Assembly (NCBI RefSeq): GCF_000973085.1
Contig: NZ_CP011280.1
Span: forward strand, 584,642-648,641
Source: Sneathia vaginalis
GTDB lineage: Bacteria > Fusobacteriota > Fusobacteriia > Fusobacteriales > Leptotrichiaceae
Direction of reading: 5' to 3'
Length of the DNA stretch: 64,000 bases
How positions within the stretch are numbered: the first letter of the stretch is position 1; each line of letters starts with the position of its first letter. Positions 41,351-49,687 of this stretch are shown piece by piece. The notes under the pieces were generated by a model, which was not told where the DNA came from, made no database searches, and worked only from the letters and a program-made list of their open reading frames with translations. The position numbers were made by a program, and so were the translations under genes.

Positions 41351-42940
41351 ATGATACAGACTAGCAATCTTTCTATGCAATATGGAGGAAGAAAGCTATT
41401 TGATGAAGTAAACGTTAGGTTTATACCAGGTAATTGTTATGGGATTATAGGGGCAAATGGTGCAGGAAAATCAACATTTTTAAAGATATTAAGTGGCGAA
41501 ATTGAGTCAACTACAGGTGAAGTTGTAATACCAGCTGATAAGAGATTATCATTTTTAAAACAAGATCACTTTGCATATGAAGGTGAAACAGTTTTAAATG
41601 TAGTATTAATGGGTCACAAAAAGTTATATGATATAATAACAAAGAGAAACGAATTGTATTCTAAGCTTGAATTTACAGAAGAAGATGGAATATTAGCATC
41701 TGAACTTGAAGGTGAATTTGCAGAATTAGATGGTTGGGATGCTGAAACAAATGCAGAAAAGATTTTAATAGGTTTAGGAATAGATGAGAGTCTGTTAAAC
41801 AAAAAAATGGAATCATTAATTGAAGCAGATAAAGTAAAAGTATTGTTAGCCCAAGCTTTATTTGGAGAACCTGATATACTCCTTTTAGATGAACCGACAA
41901 ATGGGTTGGATATAAAGGCATGTAATTGGTTAGAAGATTTCATAATTAATTTAGAAAATACAACAGTATTAGTAGTTTCACACGATAGACACTTTTTAAA
42001 TAAAGTTTGTACACATATAGCAGATATAGACTATGGTAAAGTAAAAATATATGTTGGAAACTATAATTTCTGGTATGAATCTAGTCAACTTTTACAAGAA
42101 CTATTAAGAAATCAAAATAAGAGAATAGAACAAAAAAGAAAAGAGTTACAGGACTTTATATCTCGTTTCTCAGCTAATGCTTCAAAATCAAAGCAAGCAA
42201 CTAGTAGAAAAAAAGAATTAGAAAAATTACAATTAGAAGATATACAAGTTTCAAACAGAAAATATCCATTTATAGATTTTAAACCAGAACGTGAAGCTGG
42301 TAATAATATGCTAAAAGTTAAGAATATTTCTAAAACTATTAATGGAGAAAAAATATTAGATGATATTAGCTTTGACATTAATACAGGTGAAAAGGTAGTC
42401 TTTTTATCTGATAATGACTTAGCAATAACAACCTTATTTAAAATATTAAGTGGCGAATTAGAAGCAGATTCTGGAACTTATGAATGGGGTATTACAACAA
42501 GTAGATCATATTTCCCTAAAGACAATAATCAATATTTTGAAAATGTAGAATTGAATTTAATTGATTGGTTGAGACAATATTCGACAGATGAACATGAAGA
42601 GTATATACGTGGTTATCTAGGTAGAATGCTTTTTTCAGGTGAAGAGGCTAAAAAAGAAGCTAAAGTCTTATCAGGTGGAGAAAAAGTTAGATGTATGTTA
42701 GCACGTATGATGTTATCTACTGCAAATGTACTATTGCTAGATAATCCAACAGATCACCTAGACCTAGAGTCTATAACATCATTAAATAAAGGATTAATTA
42801 AGTTCAATGGAACAATCTTATTCACAACAAAAGACCATGAATTTAATCAAACTGTTGCTAATAAGATAATTGATATTAAAGAAGATAAAGTGGTAGTTTC
42901 ATTATCAACATATGATGAGTATATAGGATTGGAGAGTTAA
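41351..42940 (+). CDS. ABC-F family ATPase (YbiT-like) with degenerate second ATPase site
   Basis: Soluble protein with two ATPase domains and no membrane part; ABC-F proteins act on the ribosome. Domain 1: YGIIGANGAGKSTFLKILSG, Walker B ILLLDEPTNGLD, HDRHFLN. The linker RFSANASKSKQATSRKKELE is the YbiT type. Domain 2: the P-loop reads LSDNDLAITTLFKILSG, so the Walker Lys is lost. The signature LSGGEKVRC is good, Walker B reads LLLDNPTDHLD with Asn instead of the catalytic Glu, and the switch is TTKDHEF. The second site therefore probably cannot hydrolyse ATP. GGAGGAC precedes the ATG. Confidence 0.93.
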   Translation: MIQTSNLSMQYGGRKLFDEVNVRFIPGNCYGIIGANGAGKSTFLKILSGEIESTTGEVVIPADKRLSFLKQDHFAYEGETVLNVVLMGHKKLYDIITKRNELYSKLEFTEEDGILASELEGEFAELDGWDAETNAEKILIGLGIDESLLNKKMESLIEADKVKVLLAQALFGEPDILLLDEPTNGLDIKACNWLEDFIINLENTTVLVVSHDRHFLNKVCTHIADIDYGKVKIYVGNYNFWYESSQLLQELLRNQNKRIEQKRKELQDFISRFSANASKSKQATSRKKELEKLQLEDIQVSNRKYPFIDFKPEREAGNNMLKVKNISKTINGEKILDDISFDINTGEKVVFLSDNDLAITTLFKILSGELEADSGTYEWGITTSRSYFPKDNNQYFENVELNLIDWLRQYSTDEHEEYIRGYLGRMLFSGEEAKKEAKVLSGGEKVRCMLARMMLSTANVLLLDNPTDHLDLESITSLNKGLIKFNGTILFTTKDHEFNQTVANKIIDIKEDKVVVSLSTYDEYIGLES

Positions 42941-42941
42941 A

Positions 42942-43940
42942 TTGAAAAAACATGTAGGAAGTCTTGAAGTAATAACTGGTAGTATGTTTTCAGGAAAAAG
43001 TGAAGAATTAATACGTAGATTAAGAAGGGCAAAATACGCAAAACAAAAAATGCTTGTTTTTAGTCCGACAATAGATGATAGATACGGAGTAAATGGTATT
43101 TATTCACATAATAAAAATAATGTTAGTGCATATTCTGTAAAAGATGTTAATGAAATGACTAAGATATTATATGAAAATCCTGATACTGAAGTAATAGGAA
43201 TAGACGAAATACAATTTTTTGAAAAGAATGTAGTAGATTTTTGTAAAAAATGTATAGAATTAGGTAAAAGGGTGATAGTAGCAGGCTTAGATTTAGATTT
43301 TAAGGGAGTTCCCTTCCAACCATTACCAGAATTAATGGCAATAGCAGATGAAGTTGAAAAATTATCGGCCATATGTACAGTTTGTGGTAATAAGGCATAT
43401 GCAAGTCAAAGATTAATTGACGGTAAGCCGGCATATGATGATGATCCTTTAGTTGCAGTTGGAAGTGATGAAAAATATGAAGCAAGATGTAGAATGCATC
43501 ATATTGTTAGAAAAAGAACAGTAAATCCAAATTTAATTGAGTTTATAGTACAATTAGATAGTGATAGTAAGAAAATAGAGGATATTAAAAGTTTATCAGG
43601 ATATAATATAGTAAAGTTAGATATAAGTAAAAAAGTAAAAGAAATAAGAGAAAATATACTAAAATTACATGGTGAAGATAGAAAGATTGCTATTTTAATA
43701 CCACATAGTATTTCTAGTAGAATAGAAGGTAAATATGAGGTATTAGACTTAATGGCAGAGTTTGTTAAGTGCTCTAATATTAATATATTATCAGATGATA
43801 AATTTGAAAATTTAATAACAACTTGCTCACTAATAAGAAAGTGCGAATTGAATATAAAAAATATATATTTAACATGTGATAATAAGACAGATGTTGAAAA
43901 GATTAAAAAGAATATAGGAATTATACCAATATTCATCTAG
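42942..43940 (+). CDS. tdk: Thymidine kinase with extra C-terminal domain
   Basis: Residues 1-190 are a type II thymidine kinase: P-loop GSMFSGKS (13-20), IGIDEIQFFEKNVVDFCKKC, VAGLDLDFKGVPFQPLPELM, and zinc Cys in AICTVCGNKA and EARCRMHH. Residues about 195-332 are an additional alpha/beta domain (GEDRKIAILIPHSISSRIEG, KNIYLTCDNKTDVEKIKKNI) not found in usual 190-200-residue enzymes. I do not recognise it. The start is TTG 42942 after GGAGAG. Confidence 0.9.
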   Translation: MKKHVGSLEVITGSMFSGKSEELIRRLRRAKYAKQKMLVFSPTIDDRYGVNGIYSHNKNNVSAYSVKDVNEMTKILYENPDTEVIGIDEIQFFEKNVVDFCKKCIELGKRVIVAGLDLDFKGVPFQPLPELMAIADEVEKLSAICTVCGNKAYASQRLIDGKPAYDDDPLVAVGSDEKYEARCRMHHIVRKRTVNPNLIEFIVQLDSDSKKIEDIKSLSGYNIVKLDISKKVKEIRENILKLHGEDRKIAILIPHSISSRIEGKYEVLDLMAEFVKCSNINILSDDKFENLITTCSLIRKCELNIKNIYLTCDNKTDVEKIKKNIGIIPIFI

Positions 43941-43951
43941 GAGGAATATTT

Positions 43952-44470
43952 ATGAAAAAATATTTATTATTTAGTTTACTAGTATTATCAGTTAATTTGC
44001 AAGCTTCAAAAGTAGTTTCAAGTGATAAAGGTTTTTTTGACAAGATTTTAATAAAAAAAGAAGTATCTGAAAAAATACAAGGTAGATTTGATAGTCAAAA
44101 CGATATAGCAGTAGTTTCAGATGAAAGTGTTGATGACATAAGAAGTAAAGAAGATGCATTAAATGGATTGAAAAAGCAAATTTCATCATATGCAAAATCT
44201 GTATTAGTTGGATACTTAAAGAAGGCTAATTTAGTTGGTGAAGGATTTAATGAATATAAAATGGCTGAATTTAGTGATGAATTAGCAACTCGTATGATAC
44301 AAGAAAATAGATATGATATTGAAGGTGTTTGGGAAGATAGAAATACTGGTAAATACTATACACTAGTAAAAGTAAATAAAAAAAATATAGATGAAAAATG
44401 TAGAAAGATATTTAAAAATAGACTAGAAAAAGTAATACAAGTATTAAATGATTTGAAAGAAGGACTATAA
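43952..44470 (+). CDS. Secreted protein, possibly LPP20-like
   Basis: 172 residues with a signal peptide (KKYLLFSLLVLSVNLQAS). The mature part is helical, with a strand pair GVWEDRNTGKYYTLVKVNKK that matches the pattern in LPP20/FlgP-like envelope proteins. There is no lipobox Cys. AGGAGGAATATTT precedes the ATG. It lies directly before an ABC transporter pair, but I see no evidence of a shared task. Confidence 0.65.
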   Translation: MKKYLLFSLLVLSVNLQASKVVSSDKGFFDKILIKKEVSEKIQGRFDSQNDIAVVSDESVDDIRSKEDALNGLKKQISSYAKSVLVGYLKKANLVGEGFNEYKMAEFSDELATRMIQENRYDIEGVWEDRNTGKYYTLVKVNKKNIDEKCRKIFKNRLEKVIQVLNDLKEGL

Positions 44471-45154
44471 TTGATAAAAGTAAGTAAGTTATACAAGTAT
44501 TACGGCAAGGTATTGGCGAATAATAATATTAACTTTACTATTAATGATGGAGAATTTGTTGTAATTTTAGGACCTTCAGGAGCAGGTAAGTCTACATTAC
44601 TAAATATATTGGGTGGTATTGATGTTGCAAGTGAAGGGAAAGTTATAATAAATTCAAAAGAAATTTCTAGTATGAATGAAAAGCAATTAACTGAGTATAG
44701 AAGAGAATATGTAGGCTTTGTATTCCAGTTCTATAACCTAATGCCAAATTTAACAGCATTAGAAAATGTAGAGCTTGCTTCAGAACTAGTAAAAGATAGT
44801 ATAGATGCAAAACACGCATTAGAACTAGTCGGTCTAACTCATAGGCTACATAATTTCCCGCAAGAATTATCTGGAGGTGAACAACAACGTGTTGCAATAG
44901 CAAGAGCGATTGCTAAAAAACCTAAGATACTTTTGTGTGATGAGCCTACAGGAGCACTAGACTATAATACAGGTAAGCAAGTATTGAAATTACTTTATGA
45001 TATATGTAAAAAAACTAATACTATTGTTGTAGTAATAACACATAATAAAGCAATATCAAAGATGGCTGATAGGGTTATAGAAATAAGCGATGCTAAGGTA
45101 AAAGATGAATATATTAATGAAGTTATTACGCCTATAGAAAAGATAGAGTGGTAA
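44471..45154 (+). CDS. ABC transporter ATP-binding protein (LolD/MacB type)
   Basis: 227 residues with Walker [19 protein letters not shown]-loop [20 protein letters not shown], signature [20 protein letters not shown], Walker [12 protein letters not shown] and H-loop VVITHN. The start is TTG 44471, right after the previous stop. The FtsX-type permease encoded next completes a type VII mechanotransmission transporter. Confidence 0.93.
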   Translation: MIKVSKLYKYYGKVLANNNINFTINDGEFVVILGPSGAGKSTLLNILGGIDVASEGKVIINSKEISSMNEKQLTEYRREYVGFVFQFYNLMPNLTALENVELASELVKDSIDAKHALELVGLTHRLHNFPQELSGGEQQRVAIARAIAKKPKILLCDEPTGALDYNTGKQVLKLLYDICKKTNTIVVVITHNKAISKMADRVIEISDAKVKDEYINEVITPIEKIEW

Positions 45155-45156
45155 GT

Positions 45157-48054
45157 ATGAAAGCAATAAATAAAGATATATTGAGGGAAATTGTAAAGTC
45201 TAAAAGTAGATTTTTAACCCTAATCTTGATTGTTTTTTTAGGCTCTTTAACTTATGTAGGTTTAAATTCAACAGTATATGACATAAAAAAATCTGTAGAT
45301 ACGACAATTAAAAAGAATAATATGTATGATATTAGACTTGATGCACCAGCTGGTTTTACAGATTATGATATAAATTTACTTAAAAATTTTAAGGATGTAG
45401 ATAAGATTGTATTCTATAACGAAACTATAGACTATGATAAAAAGATTCTATACATAGAATCAGAAAATACAAAATACGATATGTCATATTTACAAAATAA
45501 GATAATAAAATCAGGTATAAACATTAAAAAAGTCAGTTTTGTTGCACCAAAAAAGGATAGTTTAAAAAATGTTGCTGTAATATATTTGAAAAATAGTAAA
45601 AAGTATAATACTTTTAGTAAGAAATATCTAGATTATGTGAAAAATGTTAAGGAAAATTTAAATGTATTACTTGCTAAAAGACCACTTGAGCGAAAAGAAG
45701 AGATAAATAAGGAATTAGATGAAGGTTTAAATAAGTTAAATCAAGGGTTAGACAAATTAAATAGTAAAAGAGAAGACTTAATTAAAAATAGGAATAAAAT
45801 TCTAATTAGTGAAGGCAAATTAAAAAAAGAAAAAATAAAGTTTTTAAATGCAAAGCAAGAAATTTTAAATGGTAAAGCAGTAATAAAAGAAAATGAAGAA
45901 AAAATAAATGAAAAAACTGCTACTTTAAATGGAAAATATGCTGAAGTACTAGATGGTTTAAATAAAATAAATCAAAATTTAAATAAGATGCAAGAAGGTC
46001 TTGCAAAAATCAGTGTAGAAGAAAAAAAGATAGATGAAAATGAAAAGAAGTTAAATGATAATTTAGGCTATTTAAGTAAGGAAAAGATACAGGAATATAG
46101 AAAAAAGATAAGCGATGGTAGAGCTAAATTAAACTTAGAAAAAGAAAAGATAAATAATACTTTGGAACAAAAAAAATCTCTAGAAGGAATAAAAGCACAA
46201 CTAGAAAAAGGATTAGCTGAGTTAAAAAATGCTTCTAATACACTAGAGGATAAAGAAAGAAATTTATCAAATCAAGAAAAAGAATATAATGAAAAATATA
46301 GTGAAAATTTAAATAAATTTAATGTTTCATATGAAAAATTAAAAGAGGCTAAAATAAAGCTAGTTAAAGGTCATAAAGATATAAGCAAAGTTAAGATGGA
46401 ATTGCAAAATAAAAAGAATGATCTTGATAAGAAAAAGAAATATTTATTAAAGCCAGCTTATGTAGTAGGTACAAGATATGATAATAACGCTTTTTTAACA
46501 TTATATAATAATATAAGATCAACTAAGATTATGTGTTATCTATTCCCTGCTTGCTTTTTTGTAATAGGACTTTTTGTTACAGTAACTACTATGATTAGAT
46601 TTTCAACAGAACAAAGAGTTACTATAGGAGTATATAAGTTTTTAGGATATAAAAATAAGTATATTATAAAAAAATTCTTAATATATGGTTTAGTTCCAAC
46701 AATAATAGGACTATTTTTAGGAAGTTTAGGTGGAACAATAGTACTTCCAAAAATAATAGCACCAACATTAGTTGTTGACTTTATCCCTATATTCAAAAAT
46801 ATTAAAATATATTTTGTTCCTACATATTCTATTGTAATAGCCATTGCATTTATACTCTCAATAACAATAGCAATACTTGCTGTTGTAATTAAACAATTGA
46901 ATGAAAAGGTTGTAGACCTTTTAACAGGTAGAGAAAATGAAAAAGGTAAGAGAATATTACTAGAAAAAAGTATATTATGGAAGAGAATGAATTTTTCTAA
47001 AAAAATACTATTTAGAAACCTACTTAAGTATAAGGGAAGAATGTTTATGACCATACTTGGAATAGGAGCTTGTACAGCATTAATATATCTAGGTATATCA
47101 TTACATTATTCAATATCAGATATTACAAGATATCAATATAATAAAGTTAAAAAATATGATGCTGTTGTATATTTCCAATACGATGCACCTATTGAAAAGA
47201 AAGAAGAATATTTTAAGAATATATCTAAGTTTTCAAAGATATTTAAACTATACACTGTGCCTGTAAAGTACAGTAAAGATGGTCTTGATTATCAATTATC
47301 ACATGAGTATTTGATAAGTAATAATGATGAAGACTTTTTCAATTTTAAATTAAATCAAAATGAGTCTGTTATATCAATCAAAACATCTAAGATATTACAT
47401 AAGAAAAAAGGTAGTAATATTACAGTATATGATATATATAATAGACCTAATAAAATTAATGTAGATGGTGTATTTAAAAACTATATCTACCAATATATTT
47501 ATACAAAAGATACAACAAAAGAACCAAATGCAGTATTAGTTAAGTTTAATAATAAGACAAAAGATATAGAAAAATTATTAGATAATGAGATAGTATATAG
47601 CATTAACACTAAGGAAGATACAAAAGAATTTTTTGAAAAACAAATTAAGAGTTTATCTAATGTAGTAGTATTAATGATAATACTTGGTGCAAGCCTATCC
47701 TTTATTGTTACATATAATCTTGGGAATATTAATATAATAGAAAGAAAAAGAGAATTAAGTACATTAAAAGTTTTAGGTTATAGAAAAAGTGAAATGTATT
47801 TGTACATCTTTAGGGAAATATTTATACTTGCCATAATCTCAACATTATTTGGCTTGTATATAGGGCGTAAGTTACATTTGTTCTTAGCACTAATGTTTAA
47901 GACATCACCTATACAACCAGTAGTTGCATTAAACTATAAGCCATTTTTATTCTCATTTGTATTATCAATGTTTTTTGTAGTCTTAGTCTGCAGCTTATTA
48001 ATCCAAAAAATAAATAAAATAAATATGATAGAAGCATTGAAAGCGAGTGAATGA
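45157..48054 (+). CDS. FtsX-family ABC permease with long extracytoplasmic coiled coil
   Basis: 965 residues. Transmembrane helix 1 (FLTLILIVFLGSLTYVGLNS) is followed by an extracytoplasmic region containing a long heptad-rich coiled coil (about 180-420, for example NKELDEGLNKLNQGLDKLNS). Then come three helices of the first FtsX domain (about 445-590), a second extracytoplasmic domain, and the second FtsX helix set ending LLIQKINKINMIEALKASE. Such permeases drive envelope processes (lipoprotein release, peptide resistance, amidase activation) rather than substrate import. ATG 45157 follows GAGTGG; GTG 45148 overlaps the upstream gene. Confidence 0.9.
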   Translation: MKAINKDILREIVKSKSRFLTLILIVFLGSLTYVGLNSTVYDIKKSVDTTIKKNNMYDIRLDAPAGFTDYDINLLKNFKDVDKIVFYNETIDYDKKILYIESENTKYDMSYLQNKIIKSGINIKKVSFVAPKKDSLKNVAVIYLKNSKKYNTFSKKYLDYVKNVKENLNVLLAKRPLERKEEINKELDEGLNKLNQGLDKLNSKREDLIKNRNKILISEGKLKKEKIKFLNAKQEILNGKAVIKENEEKINEKTATLNGKYAEVLDGLNKINQNLNKMQEGLAKISVEEKKIDENEKKLNDNLGYLSKEKIQEYRKKISDGRAKLNLEKEKINNTLEQKKSLEGIKAQLEKGLAELKNASNTLEDKERNLSNQEKEYNEKYSENLNKFNVSYEKLKEAKIKLVKGHKDISKVKMELQNKKNDLDKKKKYLLKPAYVVGTRYDNNAFLTLYNNIRSTKIMCYLFPACFFVIGLFVTVTTMIRFSTEQRVTIGVYKFLGYKNKYIIKKFLIYGLVPTIIGLFLGSLGGTIVLPKIIAPTLVVDFIPIFKNIKIYFVPTYSIVIAIAFILSITIAILAVVIKQLNEKVVDLLTGRENEKGKRILLEKSILWKRMNFSKKILFRNLLKYKGRMFMTILGIGACTALIYLGISLHYSISDITRYQYNKVKKYDAVVYFQYDAPIEKKEEYFKNISKFSKIFKLYTVPVKYSKDGLDYQLSHEYLISNNDEDFFNFKLNQNESVISIKTSKILHKKKGSNITVYDIYNRPNKINVDGVFKNYIYQYIYTKDTTKEPNAVLVKFNNKTKDIEKLLDNEIVYSINTKEDTKEFFEKQIKSLSNVVVLMIILGASLSFIVTYNLGNINIIERKRELSTLKVLGYRKSEMYLYIFREIFILAIISTLFGLYIGRKLHLFLALMFKTSPIQPVVALNYKPFLFSFVLSMFFVVLVCSLLIQKINKINMIEALKASE

Positions 48055-48728
48055 TGGCAACTAGTTATGAACGATTAGAAATATTAGTAAAAAAAGAAGG
48101 CATAGAAAAATTAAATAAATCAAGTTGTATAATATTTGGTGTTGGAGGAGTAGGTTCTTTTGCTGCTGAAGCAATAGCAAGAAGCTTTGTAGGGAATATA
48201 TCCTTAGTAGACTTTGACACTGTTGATATTACTAATATAAATAGACAAATACATGCTAATATAAATACCGTAGGTAGACTAAAAGTAGAGCTTATGAAAG
48301 AAAGAATATTAAGCATTAATCCCAATTGTAATATAAATATATATACTGAAAAGCTTAGTAAAGAAAATATAGAAAAGTTTTTTGATAAAAAATACGATTA
48401 TGTAATTGATGCAATTGATGATATGGATGCCAAAATAGCTTTAATTAGTTATTGTTTGTATAAAAAAATAAATATAATATCATCAATGGGGTTAGCTAAT
48501 AGATTAGATCCAACAAAAGTCTACATAGGTAAATTAAAAAATACCATAGGTTGTGGACTTGCAAGAAGATTAAGAAAAGAATTTAAGGATAAGAATATCA
48601 ATGTAGTTGCATCAACAGAACACGCAATAAAACACGATAAACCCCATCCAGGAAGCGTTAGCTTTGTACCATCTGTTGGGGGATTGATGTTAGCAAGTTA
48701 TGTTGTGAGAAAAATATTAGAAGAATAG
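48051..48728 (+). CDS. tcdA: tRNA threonylcarbamoyladenosine dehydratase TcdA
   Basis: E1-like enzyme that cyclises t6A to ct6A in tRNA. The 225 residues have the nucleotide-binding IIFGVGGVGSFAAEAIARSF, VDFDTVDITNINRQIHA, YVIDAIDDMDAKIALISYC, and the C-terminal GSVSFVPSVGGLMLASYVVR. The catalytic Cys of related E1 enzymes is not required in TcdA. The start overlaps the permease stop by 4 bp; ATG 48054 is an alternative one codon later. A terminator follows at 48744. Confidence 0.95.
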   Translation: MMATSYERLEILVKKEGIEKLNKSSCIIFGVGGVGSFAAEAIARSFVGNISLVDFDTVDITNINRQIHANINTVGRLKVELMKERILSINPNCNINIYTEKLSKENIEKFFDKKYDYVIDAIDDMDAKIALISYCLYKKINIISSMGLANRLDPTKVYIGKLKNTIGCGLARRLRKEFKDKNINVVASTEHAIKHDKPHPGSVSFVPSVGGLMLASYVVRKILEE

Positions 48729-48743
48729 TAAGTATATAATGGA

Positions 48744-48779
48744 GTGTATAAATTATAAAAATATTTATACACTTTATTT
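48744..48779 (+). terminator. Terminator after tcdA
   Basis: AGTGTATAAAT (48744-48754) pairs perfectly with ATTTATACACT (48764-48774), then TTATTTT. Hairpin and flank resemble 4901-4945. Confidence 0.75.
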
Positions 48780-49475
48780 TAAAATAATATATTTTACTAT
48801 TAATGGAAATGAAAAGAAATCATGAATTGTTATAAAAATAAGAAAGAAATAAATATAGTGAAGCAAGTAATGCAATAGCAGATGTATTCTTTAATAATAT
48901 TAATCTGAAAATACCCAAGAAATGCAAGATATTCTTAAAGATATATTTTGTAAAATGTTTCAAGCTAAAGTTATGCTGTTAATAAAATAATTATTTCTTA
49001 AGGATATAGAGATAATCATATGAATATTTATTCTAATATATAGAGTAAATATTTGATGAAATAGGTGTAAAGTAACAAAATCAATATTTAATAATTGCAT
49101 ATTATAAGAAATTTACAATATAATTCAGGAGTATTTTTGAGCAAGAATATAGTGATTAAGGTACTTTATTTACGATAACCGAACTATACAAAAGTTAGAA
49201 TAGTAATAATTAGTTATATTATATATAAAATTTATATAAATTAAAAAATATATATGAATTACTTGAAAAAACTTTTACAAATAATTTAAAAAATATATTT
49301 TTTATTTATGGTTAAAAAATAGATTATTTTTTTTTAGATAAAGTATTGATTTTTTTTTATAATAAAAATACTAAAAGTAATTTGTAGAACAAAGTATTTT
49401 TTTTATACTGGTTAATAAACTATAATATATATTTAAATAAAATAAATTGAAAAAAATAAAAAAAATGATATAATT
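48780..49475. other. Gene-free AT-rich region with weak coding remnants
   Basis: About 700 bp without an intact gene. A short frame near 48910-48990 reads NTQEMQDILKDIFCKMFQAK, which vaguely recalls the start of IS256-type transposases but is too short to assign. The part at 49001-49041 resembles 4979-5020 behind the CRISPR array. The rest is homopolymer-rich and leads into the RiPP cluster promoter. Confidence 0.45.
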
Positions 49476-49484
49476 TATAATAAA
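49476..49484 (+). promoter_or_regulatory. Extended -10 promoter of the peptide cluster
   Basis: TGATATAAT (49476-49484) is an extended -10 element with no clear -35 at the right distance. AAGGAGAG (49491-49498) follows as the ribosome site of the peptide gene, so the leader would be very short. Confidence 0.6.
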
Positions 49485-49505
49485 AATATAAAGGAGAGAT
49501 TTTTT

Positions 49506-49673
49506 ATGAAACAATTGAACAAATCAACAATTGATTTTTTTCAAAATGATGAAGATGATTGGTGTATAACATGTGACGCACGCGATAGATGTGATTCTTG
49601 CGACGCTACTGATTGGGGAGATAGCGATTGTGGAAATTGTGATTTTGGAAGAGAATGCAAACACATCGGTTAG
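49506..49673 (+). CDS. Cys/Asp-rich RiPP precursor peptide (ranthipeptide-like, C-x3-D motifs)
   Basis: 55 residues. The leader-like part MKQLNKSTIDFFQNDEDDW is followed by a core with seven Cys (20, 23, 29, 32, 42, 45, 51). Five of them have Asp exactly four residues later (C20-D24, C23-D27, C29-D33, C32-D36, C42-D46). The core shows three copies of an eight-residue unit: CITCDARD, CDSCDATD, CGNCDFGR. C-x3-D is the acceptor pattern for radical-SAM thioether crosslinks in freyrasin-type ranthipeptides, and a radical SAM/SPASM gene and exporters follow. A strong ribosome site supports translation. A small zinc-binding protein is the alternative. Confidence 0.75.
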   Translation: MKQLNKSTIDFFQNDEDDWCITCDARDRCDSCDATDWGDSDCGNCDFGRECKHIG

Positions 49674-49687
49674 TATGAGAAGTGGTG

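Noticed and set aside
40682-41380. 232-codon minus-strand ORF over the cyclophilin and small lipoprotein genes
   Set aside because: Ser/Phe-rich shadow product. The plus strand carries two lipoprotein genes with signals and ribosome sites.
46536-47054. 172-codon minus-strand ORF inside the FtsX-type permease gene
   Set aside because: Antisense of transmembrane segments, which gives a hydrophobic shadow frame.
49506-49673. Reading the Cys-rich peptide as a stand-alone zinc ribbon
   Set aside because: Three CxxC pairs would allow it, but the 55-residue size, the regular Asp at +4 and the radical SAM/exporter operon fit a modified peptide better. Kept as the alternative.
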